From positions 1 to 30,831 of IMG/VR virus record IMGVR_UViG_3300020172_001010: a DNA stretch of 30,831 bases; one strand, given 5' to 3'. The position numbers were made by a program, and so were the translations under genes. Below the pieces are notes generated by a model, which saw only the letters and a list, made by a program, of their open reading frames with translations, was not told where the DNA came from and did no database searches. This document shows, piece by piece, positions 1-5,207 of this stretch (positions are counted from its first letter, which is position 1; each line of letters opens with the position of its first letter). Origin of the DNA: a virus.

Positions 1-1
1 A

Positions 2-130
2 GCAAATACAAGCGATTTGGCATTTTTTGATGATGTTTCTGTAAATAAAGATATTAGAATTAGTGCAGATGGTGGTAATTTATTAACTTATATAGGTAAT
101 AGTGGGTGGGTTATTACTCCAATAGTATGA
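2..130 (+). CDS. C-terminal fragment of a fibre-like protein (partial)
   Basis: Open from the left window edge, giving 42 residues that end in SGWVITPIV and a TGA stop. The start lies outside the window. The stop codon overlaps the ATG of the next gene (ATGA), so the two are translationally coupled. The fragment has short beta-strand-like stretches and resembles ends of tail or collar fibre proteins, but it is too short for assignment. It does not continue in frame from the gene cut at the right edge, so the two may be different genes or parts of one gene with sequence missing between them. Confidence 0.6.
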   Translation, partial: ANTSDLAFFDDVSVNKDIRISADGGNLLTYIGNSGWVITPIV

Positions 131-888
131 TAAGATATAATGCTAAACCATATATTGCAGTACCACAAGGGTGTACTAATCTACTTGCAAACAACTATGA
201 TAGTGATGCAGTAATAGATAATAACTCGTGTACTTTTACACCTGCTACAATACCTGCTATGATTAACGATGGCTATGAGTTACACGCACAAATAACAAAG
301 ACTGCGTTTGATGATAACTCAATGTTTGATGCTACGATATTTAACAACAGAGATGAGGACTTATTCGAGTATGCTGATGCAATCGGTACAAAGTTAATTA
401 TTAAGTCTTATACGGGTTTATATTCTCATATTCCATTAGCAACTCAATATTATCCCGATGTATTAATGTTTATGCCTTTAGGTTCAAATCAAAATATTGA
501 ACTTACAAACCCAAATACACTATCAGTTATCGTTTCGTGTGGTGCGGGGCTAACTACTCAAAACCAAACGGGATATGGGAATGGATTGGAATTTTGGGAT
601 GTGGATACATACGGCTCTGCAAGTGCTGAAAGTTCTTATACTAACCCTATTGTAGCTGCTAAATTATTAGCTATTAAAGAAGCCCGTAATTGTGGATGGT
701 TTGAAGCCCGATATTGTGCAAGGTTTACTGCTGATAGAACAGAAATAACACATCCAAGCGATGAGTATTGGAATAAAAATAATGGCTTTGGGAAAATCAA
801 TGTTACTAATGCGATAGCTTACAATGGGACAATACCAAATGACCCTTTTTTGAACAATGGTAATGTATTTATCCCTTTTATTCCTTAA
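127..888 (+). CDS. Degenerate subtilase-fold protein with Bacteroidota Cys motif
   Basis: 253 residues. I chose the ATG at 127 because it overlaps the upstream stop as ATGA; a GTG at 106 would add seven residues. Residues 15-35 (GCT...ANNYDSDA..DNNSC) match the 'GCTDpxAxNYdpxAtxDdGSC' motif common in secreted Bacteroidota proteins. The rest resembles subtilases (S8): SSYTNPIVAAKLL (about 169-181) lines up with the GTSxAxPxVAAxxLL catalytic-serine segment, with Ser170 in the nucleophile position, and NNGFGKINVTNAI resembles the usual C-terminal GYGxVNAxxAV. Canonical DTG and HGT motifs are not visible (only a lone His53), so it is probably an inactive, structural or receptor-binding version. 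It lies between fibre-like and lysis genes, which fits a virion surface role. The fold call is inference. Confidence 0.55.
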   Translation: MIRYNAKPYIAVPQGCTNLLANNYDSDAVIDNNSCTFTPATIPAMINDGYELHAQITKTAFDDNSMFDATIFNNRDEDLFEYADAIGTKLIIKSYTGLYSHIPLATQYYPDVLMFMPLGSNQNIELTNPNTLSVIVSCGAGLTTQNQTGYGNGLEFWDVDTYGSASAESSYTNPIVAAKLLAIKEARNCGWFEARYCARFTADRTEITHPSDEYWNKNNGFGKINVTNAIAYNGTIPNDPFLNNGNVFIPFIP

Positions 889-893
889 TTTTG
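886..893 (+). promoter_or_regulatory. -7 box TAATTTTG of lysis genes
   Basis: Exact match to the Bacteroidota -7 consensus TAnnTTTG, ending four bases before the ATG at 898. Transcription would start at about the A of the ATG, giving a leaderless message. I see no TTG at 19-20 bases upstream, so the promoter may need help. Confidence 0.45.
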
Positions 894-897
894 TAAT

Positions 898-1149
898 ATG
901 AGTGAAATAGAACAACTAAAAGAGATGAATGCACAGATGACCTATTGTATAAAAGCAGTAGAGAGAATTGAAAGTGCATTAGTAGGAGATAAGTTTAATG
1001 GCGATGGTTTAATTCATAGAATTGAAACGATAGAGGGTAAATTAAAGAAATTAGATAAATATTTGTGGATGCTTATAGGGATGTTTTCATTAGGGACTAT
1101 TCCATTAGGCACAAGGATTTTACCATTACTTAAAGATTATTTAAAATGA
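898..1149 (+). CDS. Coiled-coil plus membrane-anchor lysis-cassette protein
   Basis: 83 residues. Residues 1-55 are charged and look like a coiled coil (EIEQLKEMNAQ; RIETIEGKLKKLDKY). Residues 56-78 (LWMLIGMFSLGTIPLGTRILPLL) form one membrane segment, followed by a short basic tail. This layout resembles XhlA-type hemolysin/holin-helper proteins and similar small proteins beside phage holins. It lies directly ahead of the two-segment holin candidate and the lysozyme, with a 4-base ATGA-type overlap. A role as holin partner or antiholin is inferred from context. Confidence 0.55.
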   Translation: MSEIEQLKEMNAQMTYCIKAVERIESALVGDKFNGDGLIHRIETIEGKLKKLDKYLWMLIGMFSLGTIPLGTRILPLLKDYLK

Positions 1150-1352
1150 TAAGAAAAGATTTTTATGCACCTACACCAAAATATTGGCGACAAGTTGGCG
1201 ACTTTGCCCTTGTGTTGTTAGTAGCTATCCAACCGATGGTGGATTCAATGCCTATTAGCGATACCCCTAAATATTGGGTAGGATTTGGTTTGACAATTCT
1301 TTTAGTAGGGATTAAGTTTTGGACTAATACTAAATCAGTTCACTCGAAATGA
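1146..1352 (+). CDS. Putative holin (two membrane segments)
   Basis: 68 residues with two hydrophobic segments, about 16-33 (VGDFALVLLVAIQPMVDS) and 43-60 (YWVGFGLTILLVGIKFW), short polar ends and a basic tail. Size, topology and position directly before the lysozyme fit a class II holin, which would form the inner-membrane pores that release the lysozyme. Its start overlaps the upstream gene and its stop overlaps the lysozyme start (ATGA). Holins are too variable to assign by sequence alone. Confidence 0.6.
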   Translation: MIRKDFYAPTPKYWRQVGDFALVLLVAIQPMVDSMPISDTPKYWVGFGLTILLVGIKFWTNTKSVHSK

Positions 1353-1801
1353 ATATAAGCAAAAAAGGTATAGAGTTTATTATTGCTTTTGAGGGGGTTA
1401 GAACAAAGCCTTACCTCGATAGTATCTCGCTACCCACTATTGGGATTGGCACAACGATTTACCCAAACGGAATAAAGGTATCAATGACCGATAAGCCGAT
1501 AACATTAGACCAAGCAAAAGAGTACCTAAATCACGACTTGCAAAAGTTTGTTAAGGGAGTGAATGAATTAATAGGTAAAACAAAGTTAAATCAAAACCAA
1601 TTTGATGCTTTGGTATCGTTTGCTTATAATTGTGGATTAGGCAATTTAAAGGCTTCTACGCTCTTAAAACTTGTTAAGGCAATGCCAACAAGCGAAGCTA
1701 TCTTTAATCAGTTCATACGATGGAATAAAGCAGGTGGAAAAGAAATCTCTGGGCTTACAAGAAGAAGAAAAGCCGAAGCAGAACTGTATTATAGTAACTA
1801 A
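1349..1801 (+). CDS. Endolysin, T4-type lysozyme (GH24)
   Basis: 150 residues, normal length for a phage GH24 muramidase, which cleaves the MurNAc-GlcNAc bond of peptidoglycan. The T4 lysozyme triad is visible with exact spacing: Glu15 in FEG, Asp24 in YLD and Thr30 in PTIGIGT (T4: Glu11, Asp20, Thr26). The C-terminal helical lobe is present (NQNQFDALVSFAYNCG; GLTRRRKAEAELY). There is no signal peptide or SAR anchor, so export must depend on a holin. It is the last gene of the 898-1801 cassette; no clear terminator follows, only the A1 palindrome. Confidence 0.93.
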   Translation: MNISKKGIEFIIAFEGVRTKPYLDSISLPTIGIGTTIYPNGIKVSMTDKPITLDQAKEYLNHDLQKFVKGVNELIGKTKLNQNQFDALVSFAYNCGLGNLKASTLLKLVKAMPTSEAIFNQFIRWNKAGGKEISGLTRRRKAEAELYYSN

Positions 1802-1816
1802 CTCAATCATTTTGCA

Positions 1817-1877
1817 ATTTAGAACAATTCTAAATGTAAAAAAATACTTGTTTAAGTAATCTTTATTTTCTAATTTG
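1817..1877 (+). promoter_or_regulatory. Palindrome A1 and promoter
   Basis: The 19-base palindrome ATTTAGAAC-AATTCTAAAT (1817-1835; 8-base arms, 3-base centre) is followed after 12 bases by TTG (1848-1850) and by a weak -7 region, CTAATTTG (1870-1877). The -7 start lies 35 bases after the palindrome. This is the same geometry as sites A2-A5. It drives the gene at 1884, again with almost no leader. Confidence 0.65.
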
Positions 1878-1883
1878 CGTTCG

Positions 1884-2021
1884 ATGCAGTTCGACAATAT
1901 GGATATAGTTGTGTGGAATCAGATAATAACGTATTACGCTATTATCAAGGGAATTGTTAACGAAGATGAGATAACACTTGCAAACGATATAGAAATTTCA
2001 CTTTACTCACGGAACTTATGA
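1884..2021 (+). CDS. Small protein of unknown function, 45 aa
   Basis: Starts MQFDNMDIVVWNQ and ends SLYSRNL; its TGA overlaps the ATG of the metallophosphoesterase gene (ATGA), which is the main reason to accept it. It sits seven bases after the -7 region of promoter A1. It has a weakly hydrophobic middle (IITYYAIIKGIV) and an acidic stretch (NEDEIT). It may serve as a leader for translational coupling or be a small helper of the downstream enzyme. No family recognised. Confidence 0.6.
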   Translation: MQFDNMDIVVWNQIITYYAIIKGIVNEDEITLANDIEISLYSRNL

Positions 2022-3211
2022 CACGAAAAGAAATCATTGAAAAGCATTTGAATGTATTTAATGAAGATAAAAGCCAAATTGGTTACGCAAGGTTTTTAAA
2101 ATCCAAATACCCTAATGAATTTACAAGTATAGAGGGTATTAGGCAGTCTATTAAAAGCTATCTTTTATCTAATGAAGAAAGTACAACAAAAACAATTCCA
2201 GTTACTTTAGATGAGTTCGCAATCATTAAAGAGTATAGAGATAAACACGAAGCCTTATTAAAAGAGTGTGAAGAAAAAGGAATACCAAAAGATGAAGTAA
2301 AACACTATTGGTTTAAGAGTGAGCATTTTTCTCTTTTTGTGGGTAATAAAACAAAGCCTTTTGATTTATTTGAGAAAGAGTTATTTGCTTACATTGACAA
2401 GAAAAAAATACAATACCCTATAATAAAATACCCTAAATTAAAAGATGGAAATCTTTTAGTAATTAATCCTGCTGATATTCATATAGGTAAATTAGCCAGT
2501 GAGTTTGAAACAAACGATGCCCACAATAATGATTTAATTATTAAACGTGTTAAGGATGGTATTTTAGGGATTTTAGAGAAATCTAAAGGGTTTGATGTGG
2601 ATAAAATATTATTCATCATTGGTAATGATATTTTACACGTTGATAACACCAAAAGAACAACGACAAGTGGAACACCACAAGACACGGATGGAATGTGGTT
2701 TGATAACTTTTTACTCGCACAAAAGCTATACATTGAGGTTATAGAGATGCTTATGCAAATAGCACCTATACATATCCAATTTGATGCTTCAAACCACGAT
2801 TATACAAATGGTTTCTTTTTGGCACAAACTATAAACGCTTGGTTTAGGAATGCAAAAAACATAACCTTTAACGTAGGCATATCGCATAGAAAATACTTTA
2901 CTTATGGTAAAAATTTAATAGGTACTACTCACGGAGATGGAGCAAAAGAGGTAGATTTACCTTTAGCTATGGCACAAGAAGCGTCTGAACATTGGCATAA
3001 TTGCCCTCATAGGTACTTTTATACTGCACATATACATCATAAAAAATCAAAGGATTACGGAAGCGTTTGCGTAGAAAGTTTCAGAAGTCCAAGTGGAACT
3101 GACTCGTGGCATCATAGAAATCTTTTTCAACACGCACCAAAAGCCATAGAAGCGTTTATACATCACAAGGAACAAGGTCAGATTGCAAGAATTACACATA
3201 TATTTTGTTAA
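2018..3211 (+). CDS. Calcineurin-like metallophosphoesterase with N-terminal helical domain
   Basis: 397 residues. The metal-binding motifs of the calcineurin-like phosphoesterase superfamily appear in order: D153-x-H155 (ADIHIG), G202-N203-D204, N259-H260-D261, H305-G306-D307 and H338-x-H340 (TAHIHH). These residues hold two divalent metals for phosphodiester hydrolysis, so a Mre11/SbcD-like nuclease is possible, but there is no ATPase partner in the window. Residues 1-60 (KEIIEKHLN...YARFLKSKYP...IRQSIKSYL) look like a DNA-binding helical domain. Its start is coupled to the 45-aa gene. The -33 box of the next promoter lies in its last codons. Substrate unknown. Confidence 0.85.
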   Translation: MTRKEIIEKHLNVFNEDKSQIGYARFLKSKYPNEFTSIEGIRQSIKSYLLSNEESTTKTIPVTLDEFAIIKEYRDKHEALLKECEEKGIPKDEVKHYWFKSEHFSLFVGNKTKPFDLFEKELFAYIDKKKIQYPIIKYPKLKDGNLLVINPADIHIGKLASEFETNDAHNNDLIIKRVKDGILGILEKSKGFDVDKILFIIGNDILHVDNTKRTTTSGTPQDTDGMWFDNFLLAQKLYIEVIEMLMQIAPIHIQFDASNHDYTNGFFLAQTINAWFRNAKNITFNVGISHRKYFTYGKNLIGTTHGDGAKEVDLPLAMAQEASEHWHNCPHRYFYTAHIHHKKSKDYGSVCVESFRSPSGTDSWHHRNLFQHAPKAIEAFIHHKEQGQIARITHIFC

Positions 3212-3234
3212 TTGGCATATAATGGGTATCTTTG
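3205..3234 (+). promoter_or_regulatory. Consensus promoter of HNH endonuclease gene
   Basis: TTG (3205-3207), 19 bases, TATCTTTG (3227-3234): perfect -33/-7 pair of the Bacteroidota type. The ATG at 3238 begins three bases after the -7 box, so the message is probably leaderless. The -33 box lies inside the end of the upstream gene, so the endonuclease brings its own promoter. Confidence 0.7.
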
Positions 3235-3237
3235 TAT

Positions 3238-3732
3238 ATGGAAATTTTTAAAGCAATAAAAAGTACTAATAATACTTACGAGGCAAGTAATATTGGTAAT
3301 ATTAGAAGAATAGGTGGTAAAATATTATCACCTAAAACTAAATCAAATGGGTATAAAGAAGTGGGTATCTATGTAAATAAAATTGGTAAAAGTAGATATG
3401 TGCATAGATTAGTTGCAGAGGCATTTTTAGGGGATTTAAATGATAAAATAATAAACCATAAAGATGGTAATAAAGCAAATAATAGTATTGATAATTTAGA
3501 ATGTGTAACATATTCAGAAAACTCTTTACATTCAGTTAAGGTACTTGGGAATAAACCATCATTCTTTTTAGGTTCTAAACACGGGATGGCAAAGATAAAT
3601 GAGAATATTGTACTGGCTATTAGAGATAAATATAAAGTTAACAACTCATTAAAAGTACTTTCTGATGAGTATAATATACCATATTCAACAATAGCAAAAA
3701 TATGTTATAGACAAACTTGGAGGCACATTTAA
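3238..3732 (+). CDS. HNH homing endonuclease with NUMOD4-like and HTH domains
   Basis: 164 residues from the ATG at 3238; a TTG two codons upstream is inside the -7 box and is rejected. Residues 1-35 (EIFKAIKST..YEASNIGNIRRI..KILSP) match the NUMOD4 DNA-binding module of free-standing phage endonucleases. Residues 38-100 are an HNH domain: YVHRLVAEAFLG (His56), NHKDGNKANN (His74) and NLECVTYSENSLHS. Residues 110-164 (GSKHGMAKINE..VLAIRDKY...LSDEYNIPYSTIAKICYRQTWRHI) form a helix-turn-helix tail. Such genes spread by cutting alleles that lack them. It separates the phosphoesterase from the 3752 operon and has its own promoter, fitting an inserted selfish gene. Confidence 0.88.
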   Translation: MEIFKAIKSTNNTYEASNIGNIRRIGGKILSPKTKSNGYKEVGIYVNKIGKSRYVHRLVAEAFLGDLNDKIINHKDGNKANNSIDNLECVTYSENSLHSVKVLGNKPSFFLGSKHGMAKINENIVLAIRDKYKVNNSLKVLSDEYNIPYSTIAKICYRQTWRHI

Positions 3733-3747
3733 TAAATCGTAAATTTG
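3717..3747 (+). promoter_or_regulatory. Consensus promoter of 3752 operon
   Basis: TTG (3717-3719), 20 bases, TAAATTTG (3740-3747). The ATG at 3752 begins four bases after the box, again predicting a leaderless message. No A or B palindrome is attached. Confidence 0.65.
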
Positions 3748-3751
3748 CAGT

Positions 3752-3955
3752 ATGGCTGAAGATATAAATTTAGAAGATATTGAAGAGGTTGAGGATTCTC
3801 AAACCCTAATGGAAATAGAAACTTTTTTCGATATGGCTATGAAGTTAGAAGAAAATAATTTTAACCTTTATCCACAAGAGGGGAAAGAAATACAACGAAC
3901 ATTAATAGACCTAATAAAACAAAGATTGGAATTTTTTAGATTTGAAGATGAATGA
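3752..3955 (+). CDS. Acidic protein of unknown function, 67 aa
   Basis: Very acidic N-terminus (MAEDINLEDIEEVEDSQ) followed by a probable helical region (MEIETFFDMAMKLEENN; EIQRTLIDLIKQRLEFF). First gene behind its own consensus promoter and overlapped at its stop by the 36-aa frame. Acidic small phage proteins sometimes mimic DNA or bind host enzymes, but nothing here identifies such a role. Confidence 0.65.
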   Translation: MAEDINLEDIEEVEDSQTLMEIETFFDMAMKLEENNFNLYPQEGKEIQRTLIDLIKQRLEFFRFEDE

Positions 3956-4058
3956 AATAGACAAACTAATTAAAGAAATAAAAGATTTGTACGCACAAAT
4001 TGAAAGTAAAAAAAAACTAATAAGAACTAAACAAGCAGAAAAATGGAAGATAAAATAA
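3948..4058 (+). CDS. Small coiled-coil protein, 36 aa
   Basis: Reads MNEIDKLIKEIKDLYAQIE and ends AEKWKIK. The start overlaps the upstream gene by 8 bases and the stop overlaps the DUF3310 start by 16, which fits a compact operon. The heptad pattern (I, L, I, L, I at regular spacing) suggests a short coiled coil with a basic tail. Unknown function; it could also be a spurious frame bridging two genes. Confidence 0.5.
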   Translation: MNEIDKLIKEIKDLYAQIESKKKLIRTKQAEKWKIK

Positions 4059-4249
4059 ACCCTAATCACTACCATCTTAAAATAGAGCCAATAAAGTTTA
4101 TTACCGATAACTCATTAGGCTTTTCAGAGGGTAACGTAATTAAATACATTTGCCGTTACAAGCAAAAAAACGGAGTAGAGGACTTAAAAAAAGCGAAACA
4201 ATACATAGATTTTTTAATAGATGAATATGAAACTAAAAGCGATAGATAG
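4043..4249 (+). CDS. DUF3310 family protein
   Basis: 68 residues, essentially the whole DUF3310 motif: INPNHYHLKIEPIKFI near the N-terminus, then GNVIKYICRYKQKNGVEDLKKAKQYIDFLI. The family is widespread in phages and often labelled as related to nucleotide kinases, but its biochemistry is unsettled. It overlaps the next gene by 29 bases in another frame. Confidence 0.85.
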   Translation: MEDKINPNHYHLKIEPIKFITDNSLGFSEGNVIKYICRYKQKNGVEDLKKAKQYIDFLIDEYETKSDR

Positions 4250-4628
4250 GTTATTACTTATCTACATAGCCATTATTTACCTGATGACATTGGTTGGGTG
4301 CAAAACAAAGCACGTTACAACCCAGCATATTGATAGTGTGGTTAAAGAGGTTTATTCTGTACACGATAGCGTACATACTCAAACGATTTTCGAGTATGAA
4401 ACTATATTTGATACGGTGCGAAAAGAATACACTACACACATTAAGCGAATAATTGCCGAACAAAGCCAAAATAAGAGCCTACAATCGACTAAAGATGTAA
4501 AGGTGGTAAAAGATACCAAAGAGGTAGTAAAAGAGCCTATAAAGGCTAATTTTGGTAGATGGTTATTGATTGGATTTATTTTAGGTATATTATTAGTTGT
4601 TTTAGTTAGAAAATTTGTACATTTGTAG
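4221..4628 (+). CDS. Putative unimolecular spanin (lipoprotein with C-terminal membrane anchor)
   Basis: 135 residues. The N-terminus is a lipoprotein signal (LLLIYIAIIYLMTLVGC, Cys27). A central polar region of about 80 residues is rich in beta-branched and charged residues (HIDSVVKEVYSVHDSVH), and residues about 113-130 (RWLLIGFILGILLVVLVRK) are a membrane segment near the C-terminus. A lipid anchor in the outer membrane plus an inner-membrane anchor in one chain is the defining layout of u-spanins such as T1 gp11, which fuse the two membranes at the end of lysis. An ATG at 4227 is an alternative start. A terminator follows 26 bases downstream. It is separated from the holin-lysozyme group by about 2.4 kb. 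Confidence 0.68.
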   Translation: MNMKLKAIDRLLLIYIAIIYLMTLVGCKTKHVTTQHIDSVVKEVYSVHDSVHTQTIFEYETIFDTVRKEYTTHIKRIIAEQSQNKSLQSTKDVKVVKDTKEVVKEPIKANFGRWLLIGFILGILLVVLVRKFVHL

Positions 4629-4654
4629 CGTTTTCATAAAGTTTGTTTAGGTCG

Positions 4655-4686
4655 GAAAGGTAGTAGAAATGCTACCTTTTTGTTTA
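4655..4686 (+). terminator. Intrinsic terminator after spanin gene
   Basis: Stem AAAGGTAG (4656-4663) with CTACCTTT (4672-4679), loop of 8 bases, followed by TTGTTT. Perfect 8-base stem. It closes the 3752-4628 operon just before promoter A2. Confidence 0.8.
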
Positions 4687-4692
4687 TACCTT

Positions 4693-4753
4693 ATTTAGAT
4701 TAATTCTAAATTGCAAATAATCCTTGACAAACTAAAAATACGTTGTATATTTG
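4693..4753 (+). promoter_or_regulatory. Palindrome A2 and strong promoter
   Basis: ATTTAGAT-TAA-TTCTAAAT (4693-4711; 7 of 8 arm pairs), then TGCAAATAA, 12 bases from palindrome to TTG (4724-4726), 19-base spacer, and TATATTTG (4746-4753). The -7 box starts 35 bases after the palindrome. This is the best -33/-7 pair among the A sites. Predicted start near 4758, giving a leader of about 27 bases. Confidence 0.75.
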
Positions 4754-4784
4754 AATCGTCAACCACAAGGAAGGCACTCGCAAA

Positions 4785-4988
4785 ATGAAAACATTTAAAA
4801 CACAATTATCTGAAACACCAAGAACATTTACTAATAATGAAGATTTATTAGAAATTGGGTTTAGTGAACATTTAAACTTATTTACATTGAACTTTAATTC
4901 AAAGTTCGAGTTTTTTAAAACTTGGAATGGCTTAAATAATAGAAGCCAAAAATTAATTAGTAAGCATAACCTTACAATTAAAAACTAA
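4785..4988 (+). CDS. Small protein of unknown function, 67 aa
   Basis: Starts MKTFKTQLSETPRTF and ends KHNLTIKN; no domain recognised. A purine-rich stretch (AAGGAAGG, 4767-4774) could be the ribosome site. The bases at the start codon (ACTCGCAAAA, 4776-4785) are perfectly complementary to the bases just after the stop (TTTTGCGAGT, 4990-4999), so its translation may be regulated by its own RNA structure. It is the first gene after strong promoter A2, probably expressed early or mid infection. With Phe-rich centre (LNLFTLNFNSKFEFF) it may be a compact beta-rich protein. Confidence 0.6.
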   Translation: MKTFKTQLSETPRTFTNNEDLLEIGFSEHLNLFTLNFNSKFEFFKTWNGLNNRSQKLISKHNLTIKN

Positions 4989-4989
4989 C

Positions 4990-5040
4990 TTTTGCGAGTA
5001 GCCGAAACTTCGGGAGTAGGCTATCGCTAAAATATCCCGA
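4990..5040 (+). other. Pseudoknot-like RNA element
   Basis: Stem 1: GCGA-TAGCC (4994-5003, bulged G4998) with GGCTATCGC (5019-5027), 9 pairs. Its loop holds TCGGGA (5010-5015), which can pair with TCCCGA (5035-5040) as stem 2, giving an H-type pseudoknot with short connecting loops. Stem 1 competes with pairing of 4990-4999 to the start region at 4776-4785, so two mutually exclusive folds exist. It begins six bases after the stop codon at 4988. I match it to no known riboswitch or ribozyme. Confidence 0.5.
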
Positions 5041-5141
5041 CAAGGAAGCGTTCTTTATACCCTTAAATAAAAAGAATTTTTTATTGTTTGTAAGGGGTTT
5101 GGATGGTATGGTCTTGAAAAGTCAAGGTATCATTAACATTG

Positions 5142-5194
5142 AATGGGGGGATAATTAAATAATGTTGTTGTAGGCACTTTGAAAATCCCCCATT
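5142..5194 (+). other. Leader hairpin before the 5208 gene
   Basis: AATGGGGGGAT (5142-5152) can pair with ATCCCCCATT (5185-5194), 10 pairs with one bulged G and a 32-base loop. It ends 13 bases before the ATG at 5208 and could affect its translation. The rest of 4989-5207 holds the pseudoknot element; I see no further gene there. Confidence 0.45.
5168..5194 (+). repeat. Dispersed intergenic repeat, copy 1
   Basis: TTGTAGGCACTTT followed by an A-rich run and ATC-CCCCATT. The same 13-base start and CCCCATT end recur at 14104-14131. Both copies lie in front of a gene start. Function unknown. Confidence 0.55.
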
Positions 5195-5207
5195 AAATTT
5201 AAACAAT

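Noticed and set aside
106-126. GTG start at 106 for the subtilase-like gene
   Set aside because: The ATG at 127 overlaps the upstream stop as ATGA, the common junction in this genome.
3868-3876. DnaA-box-like TTATCCACA
   Set aside because: Single copy inside a coding sequence; similar imperfect copies appear elsewhere by chance. Not enough for an origin call.
4977-5158. -1 frame open for 57 codons after the stop of the 67-aa gene, with a pseudoknot at a plausible distance
   Set aside because: The sequence at the shift point (T AAA AAC) is a poor slippery site and the extension shows no recognisable protein pattern; kept only as an RNA structure observation.
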